Below, in pieces: positions 43,801-56,999 of a stretch of DNA of 64,000 nt. A program made the position numbers and the translations under genes. The notes beneath the pieces were generated by a model that saw only the letters and a list, made by a program, of their open reading frames with translations, was not told the origin of the DNA and did no database searches. Where the stretch lies: positions 15,312,667 to 15,376,666 of the forward strand of contig NC_087074.1 in NCBI RefSeq assembly GCF_026151205.1, read 5' to 3'. Origin of the DNA: Bolinopsis microptera. Taxonomy: Eukaryota > Ctenophora > Tentaculata > Lobata > Bolinopsidae. How positions within the stretch are numbered: the first letter of the stretch is position 1; every line of letters starts with the position of its first letter.

Positions 43801-46800
43801 ATTCTGCGCGTCCCCCCAAAATTTGTTCCAGACTGGGGTATTTTTCCCCCGTAAGAAGTTTGGAAAAGAGATGATGGATTAAACATTAATATCCCCTGGC
43901 CCCAACCCTTTTAACAAGCGGTTTACTATGCCCAACCAATTTTTTAAGCCAACATTGTCCCCCCACCATTGTAGTTTTTTAGTTTTACATTAGATTCTTA
44001 CAATAACCCGATGTTCTCTAGACTTTTAAGGTTTTACGGCCATCATTTTAATAGGAATTTCTGGAGTTTGGCCTTTTTTAAAAAAACAATGTCCAAAATA
44101 AAGAACCACTTTGCGCTAAACACTAAATTAATTTATTTAAGAAGCAAACCCCTAACTAAGTAAGTGACCCAAACCCTCCAAATTACGTAGATCGACATCC
44201 TTTAAAACGCTTCCTATGACAACCCTAAAATATAGATCCTACGGGAACAACTTAAACCTGTGCCACGAACAATTTAATCGGTGGTGTTTCTGACAGTTTA
44301 TATTTGTTTTAAAGTTTTCAGCACCGTTAAAGTTATATATACAGCTGCCCAAATCCGCATGAACCCATTCGTCAAGGAGTTCTAATGTAATAAATAAGCG
44401 AAAGGCCTCAAATAAGTGGCAAAGGTTAAACTAAGATCTTGCGGAAAATCGGAAATAATTTAAAGGACAGGTGGCCCCCAGCATGGAGCCCTGATAACTA
44501 TGGAATAGAAATATGGGAATATTTATCAAAACCGGCTGGGGTCCACTTCTATTCTATTAAAATTAAGTTTTAATTAAGAGCGAACGCGAGAGGTAAGCCG
44601 GCAAAGTTATATCCCCAAGGTTTTTTTTTTTGTTGTTGGGTTACCGATTTATTTTATCAAATGATTGCCGGCATGTAAAGATTAGCCGGATGCCCCGAAC
44701 CCCTGGTAAGAAGAATACAATCAAACCAATATCACTCCGGTTAATAACATTGGGGTAAGTCTGAATAACGCGAAGAGTATAATCCTGAAAAACGCTAAAT
44801 AAAAATAAATATCGAAAATATTTACCTGAAAATTTGTAAACCCATAGGCCATCCACCCACGCAATAATCATTTTAATCGAAAGAGACATAATTGAATAAT
44901 TGGGCGTTTTTTTAATCGAGACTTAAACAAACATAGACAAAGGGAAAACGGCTGCACGAAACCATCGCCCACAAATACAGAACTAGAGGGACTGGGACAC
45001 GAGCAAAAAAGAGGGAAAGACAGGTTATGCTAATGGCCAAGGTTTGGTGGTTTTAGGAAGACCTGAGGTTTTCCTGATATTAAGGGGAACTACCCCAACT
45101 TAACACCCTGTCCCCCGAAACCCCATAGGCGAAACCCGGGGGGGACCACAGCTTGAAGAAATACATTAAACAAATGAATTTGTGTAATGGTACAAAAACA
45201 AAAAAATGCACCTAATCAGCGGAACTCCAAGTTCTATAATTTATACAACTCTACAATTTGGGTAAAAATCAAGGTGTTATGGGGGCCCGTGCCCCCCCCA
45301 CTGTTTTTTTAAAAACTTTCCCAGTTTATAAACAACAAAACCACCACAGAAACAATTAAAATTTTTGGTTTTTTTTAATATTGAAAAATCCGCTAAAGTA
45401 CCTTCTCCTTTTGTGGGCCCCGTTTGTTTTTTCTTCATGAATGTACAACGGTAACTGGGGGCCGCTGTATTAGAAAACTCACGTTTCCCCGTCCCCGTTT
45501 CCGGCGGGCGCAATCCGGTCCCACGCAATAAATCGCCCTAAACTATCCATCCGCCGTTATCTTGCTCCCTTGGTCGTCCCCACCAATTTAGTGGATCCTT
45601 TGCCTTTGGCAATCCTGCCCCGCAAACTTGCGGAATTCAAACTTCCCCTTTTACTTCCACCCATTCTTCCAAAGCCTTCGTCTCACCCGCTGTGTGTTCC
45701 GCTCCCCCTCCTCGGCTTTTCCTTCAAACGCTTCATCCCGCTGGGTCCCGCGTTCCAACTCCACTCCGTAATCTCTTTCCCCGTTTGAAGTGCCCGCCCT
45801 GCTTTTCCGGTTTGTGCGGCCCCGTACGGTCCAGGTCCGTACCTTAGCCCCTCCGCATTGCGACGTGCCCCCCGTTGTTTCTCCCTTCCTGCCTTCCCAC
45901 GTGTGTGTTTGCACTTCTTGTATTAACTTGCCTGTACTTGGTCTTGGCCTTTCTATGTTCGGTCCCCGGAACCTCGTATACTCCGTTGACTTGACTCCCC
46001 CCTGGGTGGATGGGAGATTAAGTTGTACCCCCCATTATTTGTTGAAACTTTAAGTGCAAAGTTTTTTTCGACTAATGGTAAAATAATTTTATCCATCTAG
46101 TAAACTTTCCCTTATAAAAATGAAGGCCACCACCCTTCCCCCCCGGATTTCCGGCCCGAATATATCCCTCCCATAGCATAATTTAGACAGCTTCCAATTA
46201 ACAGTGATGAAGTTAAAGTCCCCCGACCATTTTTAACCTTTGAGTGTGTTTTTGAGTTCGCGTTGGAGCGGTTCCCCACTCATCTCAATACTCTGTTTGA
46301 GTGCTAACAATGCCCTACTTTCCCTGTTCAACACCAGCCCATTTGGTGGTCACACTCTTCCTTTCTTTCTCTTAGCGGTCCTAAGACTGTAAAAATGCGG
46401 CTTTCCTGGTTTTTTTTGCAAGGTGTCAAAAATGGCATCCAAATTTGTGGTTTTGAACACGAAGTAAATCTTCTCAGTAAAAAAAAGGGTTGTTCAAATC
46501 TAGCGCCTATGTTTCTGTTAGTTTGTCAAAGGTAGTTGATAAATTAAAATATTATGTTTCAGGGTTTACTTTTAATGGTTGCAGTTAGCGTTTTCCCTGA
46601 TTCTAAATCCGTAGAGACCACACTAGTATTTAACGTGGCGTTTTGTGCCCCTCCCCAAGGGTATTCCTCCAGGGGTTTCCTTACTACTTTTACGTTCCCC
46701 CAGGGATAGGAGGGTCCCACCTTGGCACCCCACTGAGTCCCCCCTAACTAAGTTATAATCCCACCAGAAGTCGGAACTTTCAGGGCAGTTAAATGCTCAC

Positions 46801-49800
46801 ACGGTGGGCCAGTTTTGGGGTCCCCCGCCTTAAGTTTCGAAGATATAACAAAGATCAGGGGGCCTAAAAGGTTTCCGAGAGGGAATTTACAGAACCTAAA
46901 AAGTATCAAGTGGGGGCCCTAAACCAGGAAGAGTAATTACCCCGGGGCCGGCCCCGCTTTAAGCTGATCCAGGTTAAACCTCCCCCATTATCGGGCGCTT
47001 TAAAGCTCATCAAATTCGGGTTTTACCCTTATTTTTTAAGGCCAAAAATACAGCCATAGATAATAATCTGTGAAGTTTGGCGCCGACCCAATTGGTCAGT
47101 GGTGCCCTAAGTACCCCCCCTTCATTTGTGGGGTTTGTCCTTTTGTAAAGTTGAAATAATGGGGTAATGGGCGGGGCCCCGAAATCTTTAATTAATAGCA
47201 AAAAGTATAAAGAAAGATTTGGTAAAAACAGAATGCGATCCCCACCGGGAAAAAATCTTTTAATTGAGGCGTAAGTACTTTATGAACCTGATAATCATGT
47301 TGAAACAAAGATCAAGAAAATTTGCCACAATGGTTAGGAGCTGAGTACTGTTTAAAAAAAGTGAAAGCCGGAAAAATGTTGCTTGTAAGGGAGTGTGGGT
47401 ATGAATCACCATGAAATGAAAAGGCCACGGAAACCCCCTTAGAGTTGGCCAGAGGGATCACGTGTTGGGGGACTGGAGGGTTGCCCCACGTGGGGTGAAT
47501 CGAAGGAATGCTTCCCGTGTTTGATACTTGTTGGTTTGAGGTTCGGATTTCTAATAGTGGTAGTAAGGTGGAAAGGTAAATGTTGGGGTTGTTAATAATT
47601 AGTGAGGATAGGCATTGGAAGGAGGTATTGTGGGGGCAGTTATCTTACCCGGTCCCGAGAGGTCTATCCACTTCCCCTCAAGAGTCAGAAGGCTGGCTTT
47701 CCCCCTTTTTGTCCCCAGAACCCGATAGAAGCCCGTGCTTCCCCTGAAAAGCTTTTGTGGTTACAAATTCCCCTGCGGGTAATACATAAATGTGTAACTA
47801 AATTTTAGCACAATTTACAAAAAACCAAAATGAAGTCAGAATCTGAAAATAGGGGTTTTTTGTAATTATAAGGGTTTTGGTTTACGAGCCTGTGGAAATC
47901 TGGGAATTTTATTCCGGATCCGGTCTACCTTTGGACCTTTCTGAGTTTTTGTATCGTCCCCTCCCCCTTTTTTGAATTCTGAATCCATGATGGCAAAGAA
48001 GACTGCCAGCATTTGGTTGTTAACACTAATGATGGATTGGCACTCCCCCATTTGCAATAGCCGGTTAAAAATTTTTTTTCCATTTTTTTAAGCGTCCGAC
48101 AAATGCCTTCCAAAAACACGGGCCCCGAAAGAAGGTCGCCTGGTGTTTTTTGAGCGATTGTTTGGCCGATGGAAAAGTCCCAGTCCCCCCCCTCGTTTGA
48201 ATTTTTTCCCCAAGGTGTTACTACTTCATGAGCCTAATGCTTGCTTTTGTACCCCCCAGTTTACGCTTCCCTCATCGCTGAAGTTTAATTTCCTCCTCAT
48301 CCCGGTTTGCCACCAGGCGAACGGGGCTGTTAAACCAAAACGTGGGAAAGTGCGTTGGGCACCTCTATTTTGGGGCCGAGCGCTATATGAAATGGTCCAC
48401 AGGTTTAGTAATAAATTCCAACCAATATCAAGTACGATAAATTAAATAACAGTAAACAGTACTATGTGGAAAATGAGGTAATAATTTGACTATGGTTCCC
48501 CCCCCACCTACTGCTTCGAGGCCAAAAGATGGTGGCCCTCAATTACAATTTTAACCGAAGACACCACATACGGATAAGGAAACAGAACAAAGCAAAATTA
48601 AAACGCCCCACCGATAACCGGCGGCAGATGGCGGGTTCAAAATAATTAAATATAAATATTGTCCAATCCTATTTTTTTAAAAATTCCCCAAGGTATGTCG
48701 CCCCCGATAATAAAAGTAATACGCCGGAACCCTTTTAGTGGGAAATTTGAGCTGGGAAACTCGTGCATTTGTGCCAGTCCCGGGTCCTGGTGGGGCGCCT
48801 GACTAACTGTTTAATAATTTTTGGGAGGACAATTCTGGCGTAATAAAATTAGAGGGAGAATTCCCTAGTCAATTTGCACCATGTACATCACCCCAATTTA
48901 AAGTGAAATTAAGGGTGGACAGGGAACCTAATGAAGCTGCTCTTACTCCTCCTCTCCTCCTTCTACTTCCCCTCCCCACCGAACAAACAGGTTTCTTTAA
49001 TAGCCCCCCCCAGTATAGATGGGCCTTCGAGAAGCAAAATCTAGTGGGGTAACCCCACTTAACCCAACCATCTATGGTGATAAAAGCAAAGATCCCTTAC
49101 CTTCCCCCCCCCTATCCCACCCACTTCCCCACCTAAAGTAAATGTTTACCAAAATTAAAGATTAGAGAACACAGGCGAGAGGGAGAGAGAAGAAAAGAGA
49201 AGAGAAGACGAGAAGAGCTATGAACATGAGATCTGAAAAAAGGTATGCTGGGAGAGCTTGGTACCACCACTACTCGAGAAAATATTTTTTAAGTGTTTTT
49301 CAATTTTGAAATTAGTATGGTCGAAGGTTGATGGGGAATAAATGTTGAAAGGGCCGAGGTTACTACGGTTACTTAAATATACACACCCCATGTTGAAATA
49401 AACAAGAATTAAACACCCCTGCTAACAGCCACCCTCCTTATTGGGCCCCCAATAAACTTTGGGGTCCCCCGTGAAAAACGGCGATAAGGGACCGTGGAAA
49501 TTTTTGGTCCTGAAAACTTGTGTTCATGAGAACCCCTGAAAATGCTGACAAAAGAAAGGGAGATGTTTTGTGCAGGAGTGCAATGGGTAAGGCGCGTGGG
49601 ATCCCTGTCCGGGATAATATGGGAAGGTGTTACAAGGACCCCGGGATTACTTAAATCCCCTACCCCCGGAATGAGGGAGGGAAAACGGCTGCCGATTTGA
49701 AAAAAAAAGGCAGTCCGGTAAAAATATGGAGAAGTGGTCGGGAAAGAAAGAAGGATATAATGGCTGGGGGGTGAACCGGGTCACGGCGAATATGAAAGGG

Positions 49801-52800
49801 GCGGGTAAAATGGTACAACCACCCCCTGGGTTTTTGGGGGCAGAAAAAGGAAGTATCTGAATAAAAGAACTGTGGTTTTTTTTAGTTTTACAGTAGACTA
49901 GTTTTCGGTGGGTCGCTGGGTGGGGCAACTCCCTGACCCCGAAAAAATCCAGGGGGATAACTTTAGAGTAGCTCTAAACCCTGCATTTCACGGAAACATG
50001 GGGTGCGGGTAATTAGGTATGAAAGGCATTTACTATGATAGGTTTTTTTCCTCTAGAAACAACGGGGTGGAACTAAAATAAAAGTTTAGCTCGAAAAACC
50101 CGTGGGGTTCCAGTGGGGCCCAGTAAAAACTCAAGCAGAATGTTCCTCGAAGCATACAGTAATTAGAACGCTTTACCTTTTTTCAAAATTGCAATTTAGA
50201 TTCTTTTTTCGGGGCAGCAGTTGTAAGGCACAAAATTAAAGAAAAGAATGGGTAAGAAAAACGAAAACCAAAATTATAAGCTAGGATTCAGCCTTTGGTG
50301 CCCCCCAATTAAAAAAACTCAAATTAACGTTAATAACAATGCAAATGAAGAGTGAAAGACAGAAGAGCAAAGCTTACAACAAAAAAGCTAAAGACCCTCG
50401 CAAAAAAACGTTTATAAAAACAAAAAATTCTCTGAAAAAATCAAAAGACATTATAAAGTATTGAAACCTAACAAAAAAAAACAACAGTAAGAAAAAAAAA
50501 GCAAAAGCAAAAGACGGAATAAATATAAAATAAGCAGGAAAGACGTAGTCCATGTAATAAGAGGAGGAAAAAAAAGGGAAGGTTGTCCCCCCCCCCCCCC
50601 CAACAACACAAGCAGCCCCCTCTCTTAGCCCTGTTTCCCCTAGACCAGGGGGGGGAAAGTAACTGGCGCCCCCACGGTGACTTAAAAGACAGTGCCCCCT
50701 CCGACTGGGTCCCTAAACCAGCTTCCTTCACCCCAAGCCAACCACAAAACGACACACACACTACCCACTGAGTTTTTTTTCAAGCCCCTGGCCGATTTTG
50801 GCCAGACAAATCTGAAGGCCATCCGGCCTTGCCCCACAACAGAGGGCCGAAGTCCCCCCCCCCCCCCTGGGAAAAGCCCAGTCGACTAGGCCCTAGAAAG
50901 AAAACAGTGTCTACAAGAAAGAAGAGGGTCATGGTTTGTTTACCCAAATCGGCCTTTTTACACCCGACAAGGCCCCCCTTTTTGTATGTTTGAATTGAAC
51001 CCCTGTATTTTTGGCACTTTGTAACCGGCGGTTTCAAAACTAGTTACATTTTGACAAAGAATATAGTTGGAAAAGTACCGTTAAATGAAATATACCTAGT
51101 TTAAGCATATCAAAACGTTTTGAGTAATTTTCCCCCATTGAAACGAATGTAGAAAGTCCCCCTCCTACACCCAAAATCCTTAAGACAATGGGTCCTTGGA
51201 TCATGGAGGTATAAAATGGGGTATTGTTACTTTCCATTAAAACTGAAAATTTAAACCATAACATGTTAAAAACAATTAATTTGATACAAGGTAACTGTGT
51301 GTCAAGGGGTTTTTAAAAGCATTTGTGGATGGTTAAAACGTGGGTTAGAAGATCCCGGCGCGGCATTGAAGTGGCCGAACTCGCAGGCAAACACACTCGT
51401 GGCCCCCAGGATGGTGGAAAACCCCCCTAAAGTAATCCACTGCTCCCTTATTATTGGTTTAGCCGCCAGGGTGGTGGAAAGGTGCCTGCCACAACACTCT
51501 CGGTTTTACGTTCGATCCCAAAGTCAGCTACCTTAAAACCACCAAATGCCCCGGTTTGTATCCGGGTATGTGTCAATAATAGGCGGTTCAAGTTTAAGTC
51601 TGATGGCAAAAAACAAAGGGAGGCCGGGTTTTGGGTTTTTTCAGCCGTGTGGGCTGAAATCTAGGATCGCGGAAGAGCGAGAAGGGTGAAGAGGGTGTGA
51701 GGGGGTGGGCTTTTGGATAATTTGGGTGGGTGTCACCACACTAGGATGGAAAAGGGAAACCACGCGGAAAAATGGGAATATTCCCCCCAACCCAAAACTG
51801 CAGTCTAACCGTGTGTCCAGGCCAAATCCAGCGTCACTAACCGAGCGGTATAACACACAATAACCTTATATACTAGTTATAACTAAGCCCCCAATGGGCC
51901 CCTCTTTAAGTTCCTAGAAATTGGAGAAATCCTCACGTGGTTTTCGAATAACCCGTGGAAAGAAAACCCGCCCAATGTGGGTCTGGAACACTAAGAAGTC
52001 CCCAAGTGTTAAGGAGAGTCTGGTACCCGGAGTCCCCCCTGTGGAGTTATTGGTGGGGTCATTAAAAGGTGAAAATTGTTGAACTAATTTTCTGCATACC
52101 AAAAACTTAAGGCATAGATTCTTTAAAAAAAAATCAAATTAACCGTTTGTATAGACAAACAAAATAGTGGTCCGCCCTCTAATGGATGCATGATCCAGTG
52201 TTAAAAGTACTGTAACCAACTATGAAAAGAGCGGGTAATTAAAAGATTTTTTAATCTGAAGTAAAAAAACAACAATAATCCCTAAATACATTCCCAACCG
52301 GAAACCTGAAAACGCCTCAGAAACCTCAAGAGACGCCCATAAAGTTTGGCAAACATTTCCTTCAAAACCCCCTATTACCTCCAAACATTTAAACTTAAGA
52401 AAGAATGAGGGCAACACATGAAATAATAATGTACACAACGCCGTTTTTCCCTAAGACCATAAATGGAGAAAAGAAAGCTGGTAAAAGTTTAGGAATTTCC
52501 AATGTGTGACAACACACCAGATACTAAGAAACCACTACCAGCGTTACTACAACTAGCAGCAGCCCGCCGCCTCCGCGCGCCCGCCCCCGCCCCGCCCCCC
52601 ACGATATCCCTGAACAGGAAATGAAGGTGGAAAAAAGAAGATTAACAACAATGGACGACCGTCTACATTCAACAACAATATGAGGTAACCCCGCCATGTA
52701 TGGCCCTCCTCCCCTAACGGGAAATCTTCCGGTTGGAAGGAGAAAAGCATCAACTGTTTTGTGATATAGATATCCTCAAATCCACAGATAGGAATGTCAA

Positions 52801-55800
52801 ATTTATGCAGATCACCACAATTAAGGATAGTAAACAAGGAAGAAGATATATCCCTCTTTTATTGCGAACCCTAATGTTGTAGTTGGACCCATCCATGAGA
52901 AAATGAGCGGACAAAGCATAGAGGATTCCGATATTGTGATAAAGTGAGTGGAAAACCCCCAAATTTACCAATCCTAAAAAATAGTGGCAATACCAAACTT
53001 TGACAAGCCCTATCCCTGAAATTTCAAATAAGCCCCTACCCCTCTTTTTTTCCGATAAGGGTACATAAAACCAAGTGGCCTCAAGGTGGTGGCAAACAGA
53101 GGACTGGCCCCCGGTAACGATGGGTGCAGCGGAAGCACAATCAAGCCGGAGGAATGTAGGGGCCATGTAAAACCCCTTGTTTTAGCCAACTCCCCCTGCA
53201 ATACCTGATGTAAAAAAGTGATCCTAAACTTAAAGGCTGGCTATAATATACCGCCCGGAATCAAAATCGGATTGTACCTCACCCATAGTTTAAAACACTG
53301 TAAAGCCAATATGCCAGGCACGTCCCCCGGAATGAAAAACCGTTGGAAAAAAAATTGGTACCTTTTTTTCCTCTGTTTTGAAGGTGAACGTTCCCACTAA
53401 GAGGTGACTCATCGTGTGGAAGCATACAGAGCCGAAACATGACATTGGGGAATAACAAACGGGATCAGTTAGGGCCCCGGGGAGAGGGGTAACGTAGTTT
53501 TAGCTGTGGAAAAATAAATATTAGTTTTATATATAGTGCGAGGGGTAAAAAAGGTAAATTTTAATTCGGTTTTTCCCTTAATCATGTACTGGAAATATAG
53601 CGAGTCCCCCCACTAATTTTTTTAGATCCTTTGCACCGTTTTTTTCTCCCGCCCCGCAGCCCATTTGGGGGTTAATTTGGGGTAGATTAAATCTATGAAA
53701 CAGAAGATCCCTAATTTTCCCCCTGTTATTCTAATATTCCTAATGCTTCCCATGGGCCATAAATCCAAAAGCAGAAAAGAAGTTTTTAAAAATCTAAGAA
53801 AATTTTTTTGTTTGCCCCAGACAACCAATGCAGCCCTTCCTGTAACAGAACCTCAGTTCGAAAAACAAGCACACTTCCCCATAGCAATTCTGCGTTTCAG
53901 ATTAACACTGCCGCAAAGGTTTTTCTCAAGTTTTTAATTTGTAGTAATACATTGGTTGTTCCCCCCTGACCGTGTCTCAAATTTGTGCACCGGCACCTAA
54001 AAATTAACCCTTTTTCAAGAACAAATTTGACGAGCCAAAAAAAAACCGCAAGTCCCCCAGCTTAAAAGTGGAGCCCCGGTCCCGGCAAAAGAAGTCCCCA
54101 CTTTGTGATAATTTCCCGTCCGATGTAAATTTGTTGACCGAATAGAGTGCAACAAAAATATATAATTAAAGTAATATGCTCTCCAGGCTTGACAAATCCC
54201 CTTTGAAAAGTGGGCAAACCCTGAACAAAATCGAACTCCCCTTTGGAAATCTCCCTTAAAAATGAATGGCAAATAAAACGCCAAAGTCCTTTTTTGACTT
54301 TTGGATATTGGCAGAAAATAACGACCCAGTTTTCAGGGCTAGAAAAAAACAAAGAGTGCAGATTTGGCAATTTGTAAATCATAAAATCCACTCTCTTCAG
54401 TTCTTTCCCGATAAATTGTTACCAGTGCAATTTGCCAAAATTGTGCAATTTGCAAGATTTAAGATCAAAGATACCCGCACCGGTTTCATTAAGGAAACCC
54501 GTTCAGAGGATCCCTTTACTCCATAATTGAAACACAGGTTTTTAATTCTAAAAGGCAGTGGATACATATAAATGGGACAATCTATTTCCTTCCTGAATTT
54601 TTGTCCCCCGGGTAGCCAAATAATATTGTAAACATTCTTGCGGAGTAAACGAGGGATATAACGCCGACAAAAAAGTTTTGAAGAAACCAAACCGGCCAAG
54701 ACAGGACCCCCGTTTACAGTTCCCATCACAACTTAACAGTAAAAATCACGGTTTTTACAAAACCTGGGGGGACCCTATTGTCTGCCTCCTCTCCTGCTCC
54801 ACAATCCTAGTTTGACCCGGCAAGCGATTTTTCAATAGTTCACTATATCCCTGGGGGAGATTTCTGGGGAGATTCTGGGTCCCTTAAATGTTTCCACAAC
54901 AATGGTTTTGTTATGAAAACACCAAAATTTTCGCCAGGAAAAATATAAGGGTTTAGGTTCCCCGAGGAATTTCCAACGCGGAAAAAAAGCAAACGTCCCA
55001 CCAAAAATTTTAATTTCCCGAAACAAATTGTTTCGGAAAGGACGCGAATGTTTCCCCACGCAAAATAAAGGTAGTCTTGGACTCAAAAAAATATATCAAT
55101 GTTTTCTGGCAGCGAGAGTGAGATAAGCAAGAGTTGTTTATCCTCCATCCTCCCCTTCACCCCCCGTCACATGTTACATAGAGAGGAGCAAGGCCAACCG
55201 ATAGCTAACAAAAAGCCGTGAATCCAGCTCCAGGGAATTTCATTACAACGAAATTATGGGCCAACCCCGAACCACGTGAGAAGTAAATCGAGTTTAATAC
55301 CATATCTCGCAATATTTTATTTTTTCCGCCTATAAAAAACACCCGATACAATTCATTACTGTTTTAGGTGAAGGCCTGTGGTCAAACCCCCCGAAAATAT
55401 AGCAACTATTGGCTTTACATTTGATGTGGGGCGGAAAAACCCTTTTCCATGAAGTTTGAGTTTCCATTTCCTGCTCGGAGAAAAAACTTCGAACAAAAAT
55501 TAAAAAGACCGAGGTTAAATTGAGAACAAAGTTCAGAGGGAAGATGGGGTACAACTAAATTTTAAAAACTAGCCTCCAAGGAACTAGAGGAGTTTAAGAG
55601 GTAGTATTGGGAACAAACCTCTTATCCCTAATACCCCTGACTCAGGAGGGAGGAAGAAAAGTAATGATTTGCAGGCAGACCAGTACTTTGGGATTATGTG
55701 GGCCAAAAAACTACTTTCCGAATAAAACACGGCTGACCCCATTTCTTGACAACCCCCGCAAGAGATTGAAACAGCGGGTAAAAAGTAAAAACCACAATAT

Positions 55801-56690
55801 CCATAAAATTGGAAATGATGATATAAAGTATTCTAGTTCAGTGGGGACTTATCATTTATAAAACTCCCAAGGTCCCCCAGGGTAGGTCGAAAAACGGCAA
55901 AGGTTCCCCGCTAAAATCATGAGCACTTATCAGCCATCATTATCATGCTGGCAGGTTACGTTTATCGTGGCGAAACCCTTTTGGTGTTTTTTAAACCATT
56001 TCGACAGATCTTATCGGCCCCCTGTTTTTTACGTCCCAAAGGCTGAACGGTCCATCCCAGACCAACGCGGAATATTGCGGGACCGAATAACTAATCGGGT
56101 CCCAGAGAATTCAGGTTCCCCCAATAGTTAGAAGGAGTTCTTGGATGAACATACAACAGTCAGGGCAAGCGACACCACAGAGCCTGTGCCTGTCCCCCCA
56201 GAGGCGGGGGATTGGAACAAGTTTAATAACAAAATTAATAAACTAAAAGTTCCCCCGACCCTTCCTAGTAAGGGGTAGTAATGAAGCCAGGAGCCTGCTT
56301 TTGTGAGTAAAAATGCAATGTTTAAAAAACCGAATATGGGAAATTAATACTTTCTATATGTGTCGCACCCCCCCATTTTATAAAATTAGGTTTTAAAAAA
56401 ACAAAGTTTTTTAAACCTTCTACTATGTAAAACGGACAAACCCTCAAATAAGGTAAAAGTTTTTTTTATGCTTAATTGGTTTAACAAAGTAATGAGGTGT
56501 AAATCATTAAAAAATGGTGGAATTGGAAATTGGTTTAAAAAAAGTTTTGGTTTGCGAATAGGTTTGTTGTAAAACGGAATATCCCCAGTCCGGTGGGTTT
56601 TTTTGCAACAAAAGTTGAACGTAATGGTTTGCTGGGTCACACGAAATGAACATGCCCGTGTTATCCACTTAACAGCCAAACATGACACTG
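43800..56690. other. Low-quality or alien-textured segment without credible genes
   Basis: From about 43800 the sequence changes: dense runs of four to fourteen C or G, frequent A or T runs, and no exon with paired splice sites. Open frames are short and fall on all six frames. A long poly-C run is at 50587-50600. A tRNA-like motif (TGGTGGAAAGG and GTTCGATCCC, 51472-51530) could be a SINE. Proline- and arginine-rich frames at 45600-45950 and a hydrophobic minus-strand frame at 52550-53166 have no recognisable domain. Normal texture resumes at about 56690. Uncorrected long-read sequence is the likeliest reason. Decayed real genes could be hidden here. Confidence 0.7.
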
Positions 56691-56854
56691 CTGATGAATA
56701 GAGAGGAGGAGCCTGGTGGTGGGAGGCTGGAGGTGCAGGCTGGCTACTGCTTACAAAGTAACTAGCAGGTCAGACAGGAAGAGTTGGTCTCGGACCACGC
56801 TGCCAGACAACGCAGGAAGTCGCACTAAAGTCAATGTGAATGTATCGTGTACAA

Positions 56855-56960
56855 CATGGTATCGCGAGAGTGTATCGTGTTGTTTTACAAGCAGTGCATC
56901 GTGCGTACCGTGCACTGTGCACACTACCGTGCACCGTGTGCACACTGCACTGTTATGAGA
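56855..56960 (+). repeat. GTGCAC-rich imperfect repeat
   Basis: Alternating GTATCGTG, GTGCATCGTG, CCGTGCACTG and GTGTGCACACTGCAC units. Several are self-complementary, so the stretch can form small hairpins. Confidence 0.7.
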
Positions 56961-56999
56961 GCAAGTGTAAAGAATCGCTCCAATAAAACTAGGTTCAGT

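Noticed and set aside
45651-45914. Arg-rich minus-strand frame resembling a LINE endonuclease start
   Set aside because: Only a TWTVRG-like hint; the sequence lies in the low-quality segment.
52553-53166. Hydrophobic minus-strand frames
   Set aside because: Could be membrane-protein remnants but lie in the low-quality segment with no motif.
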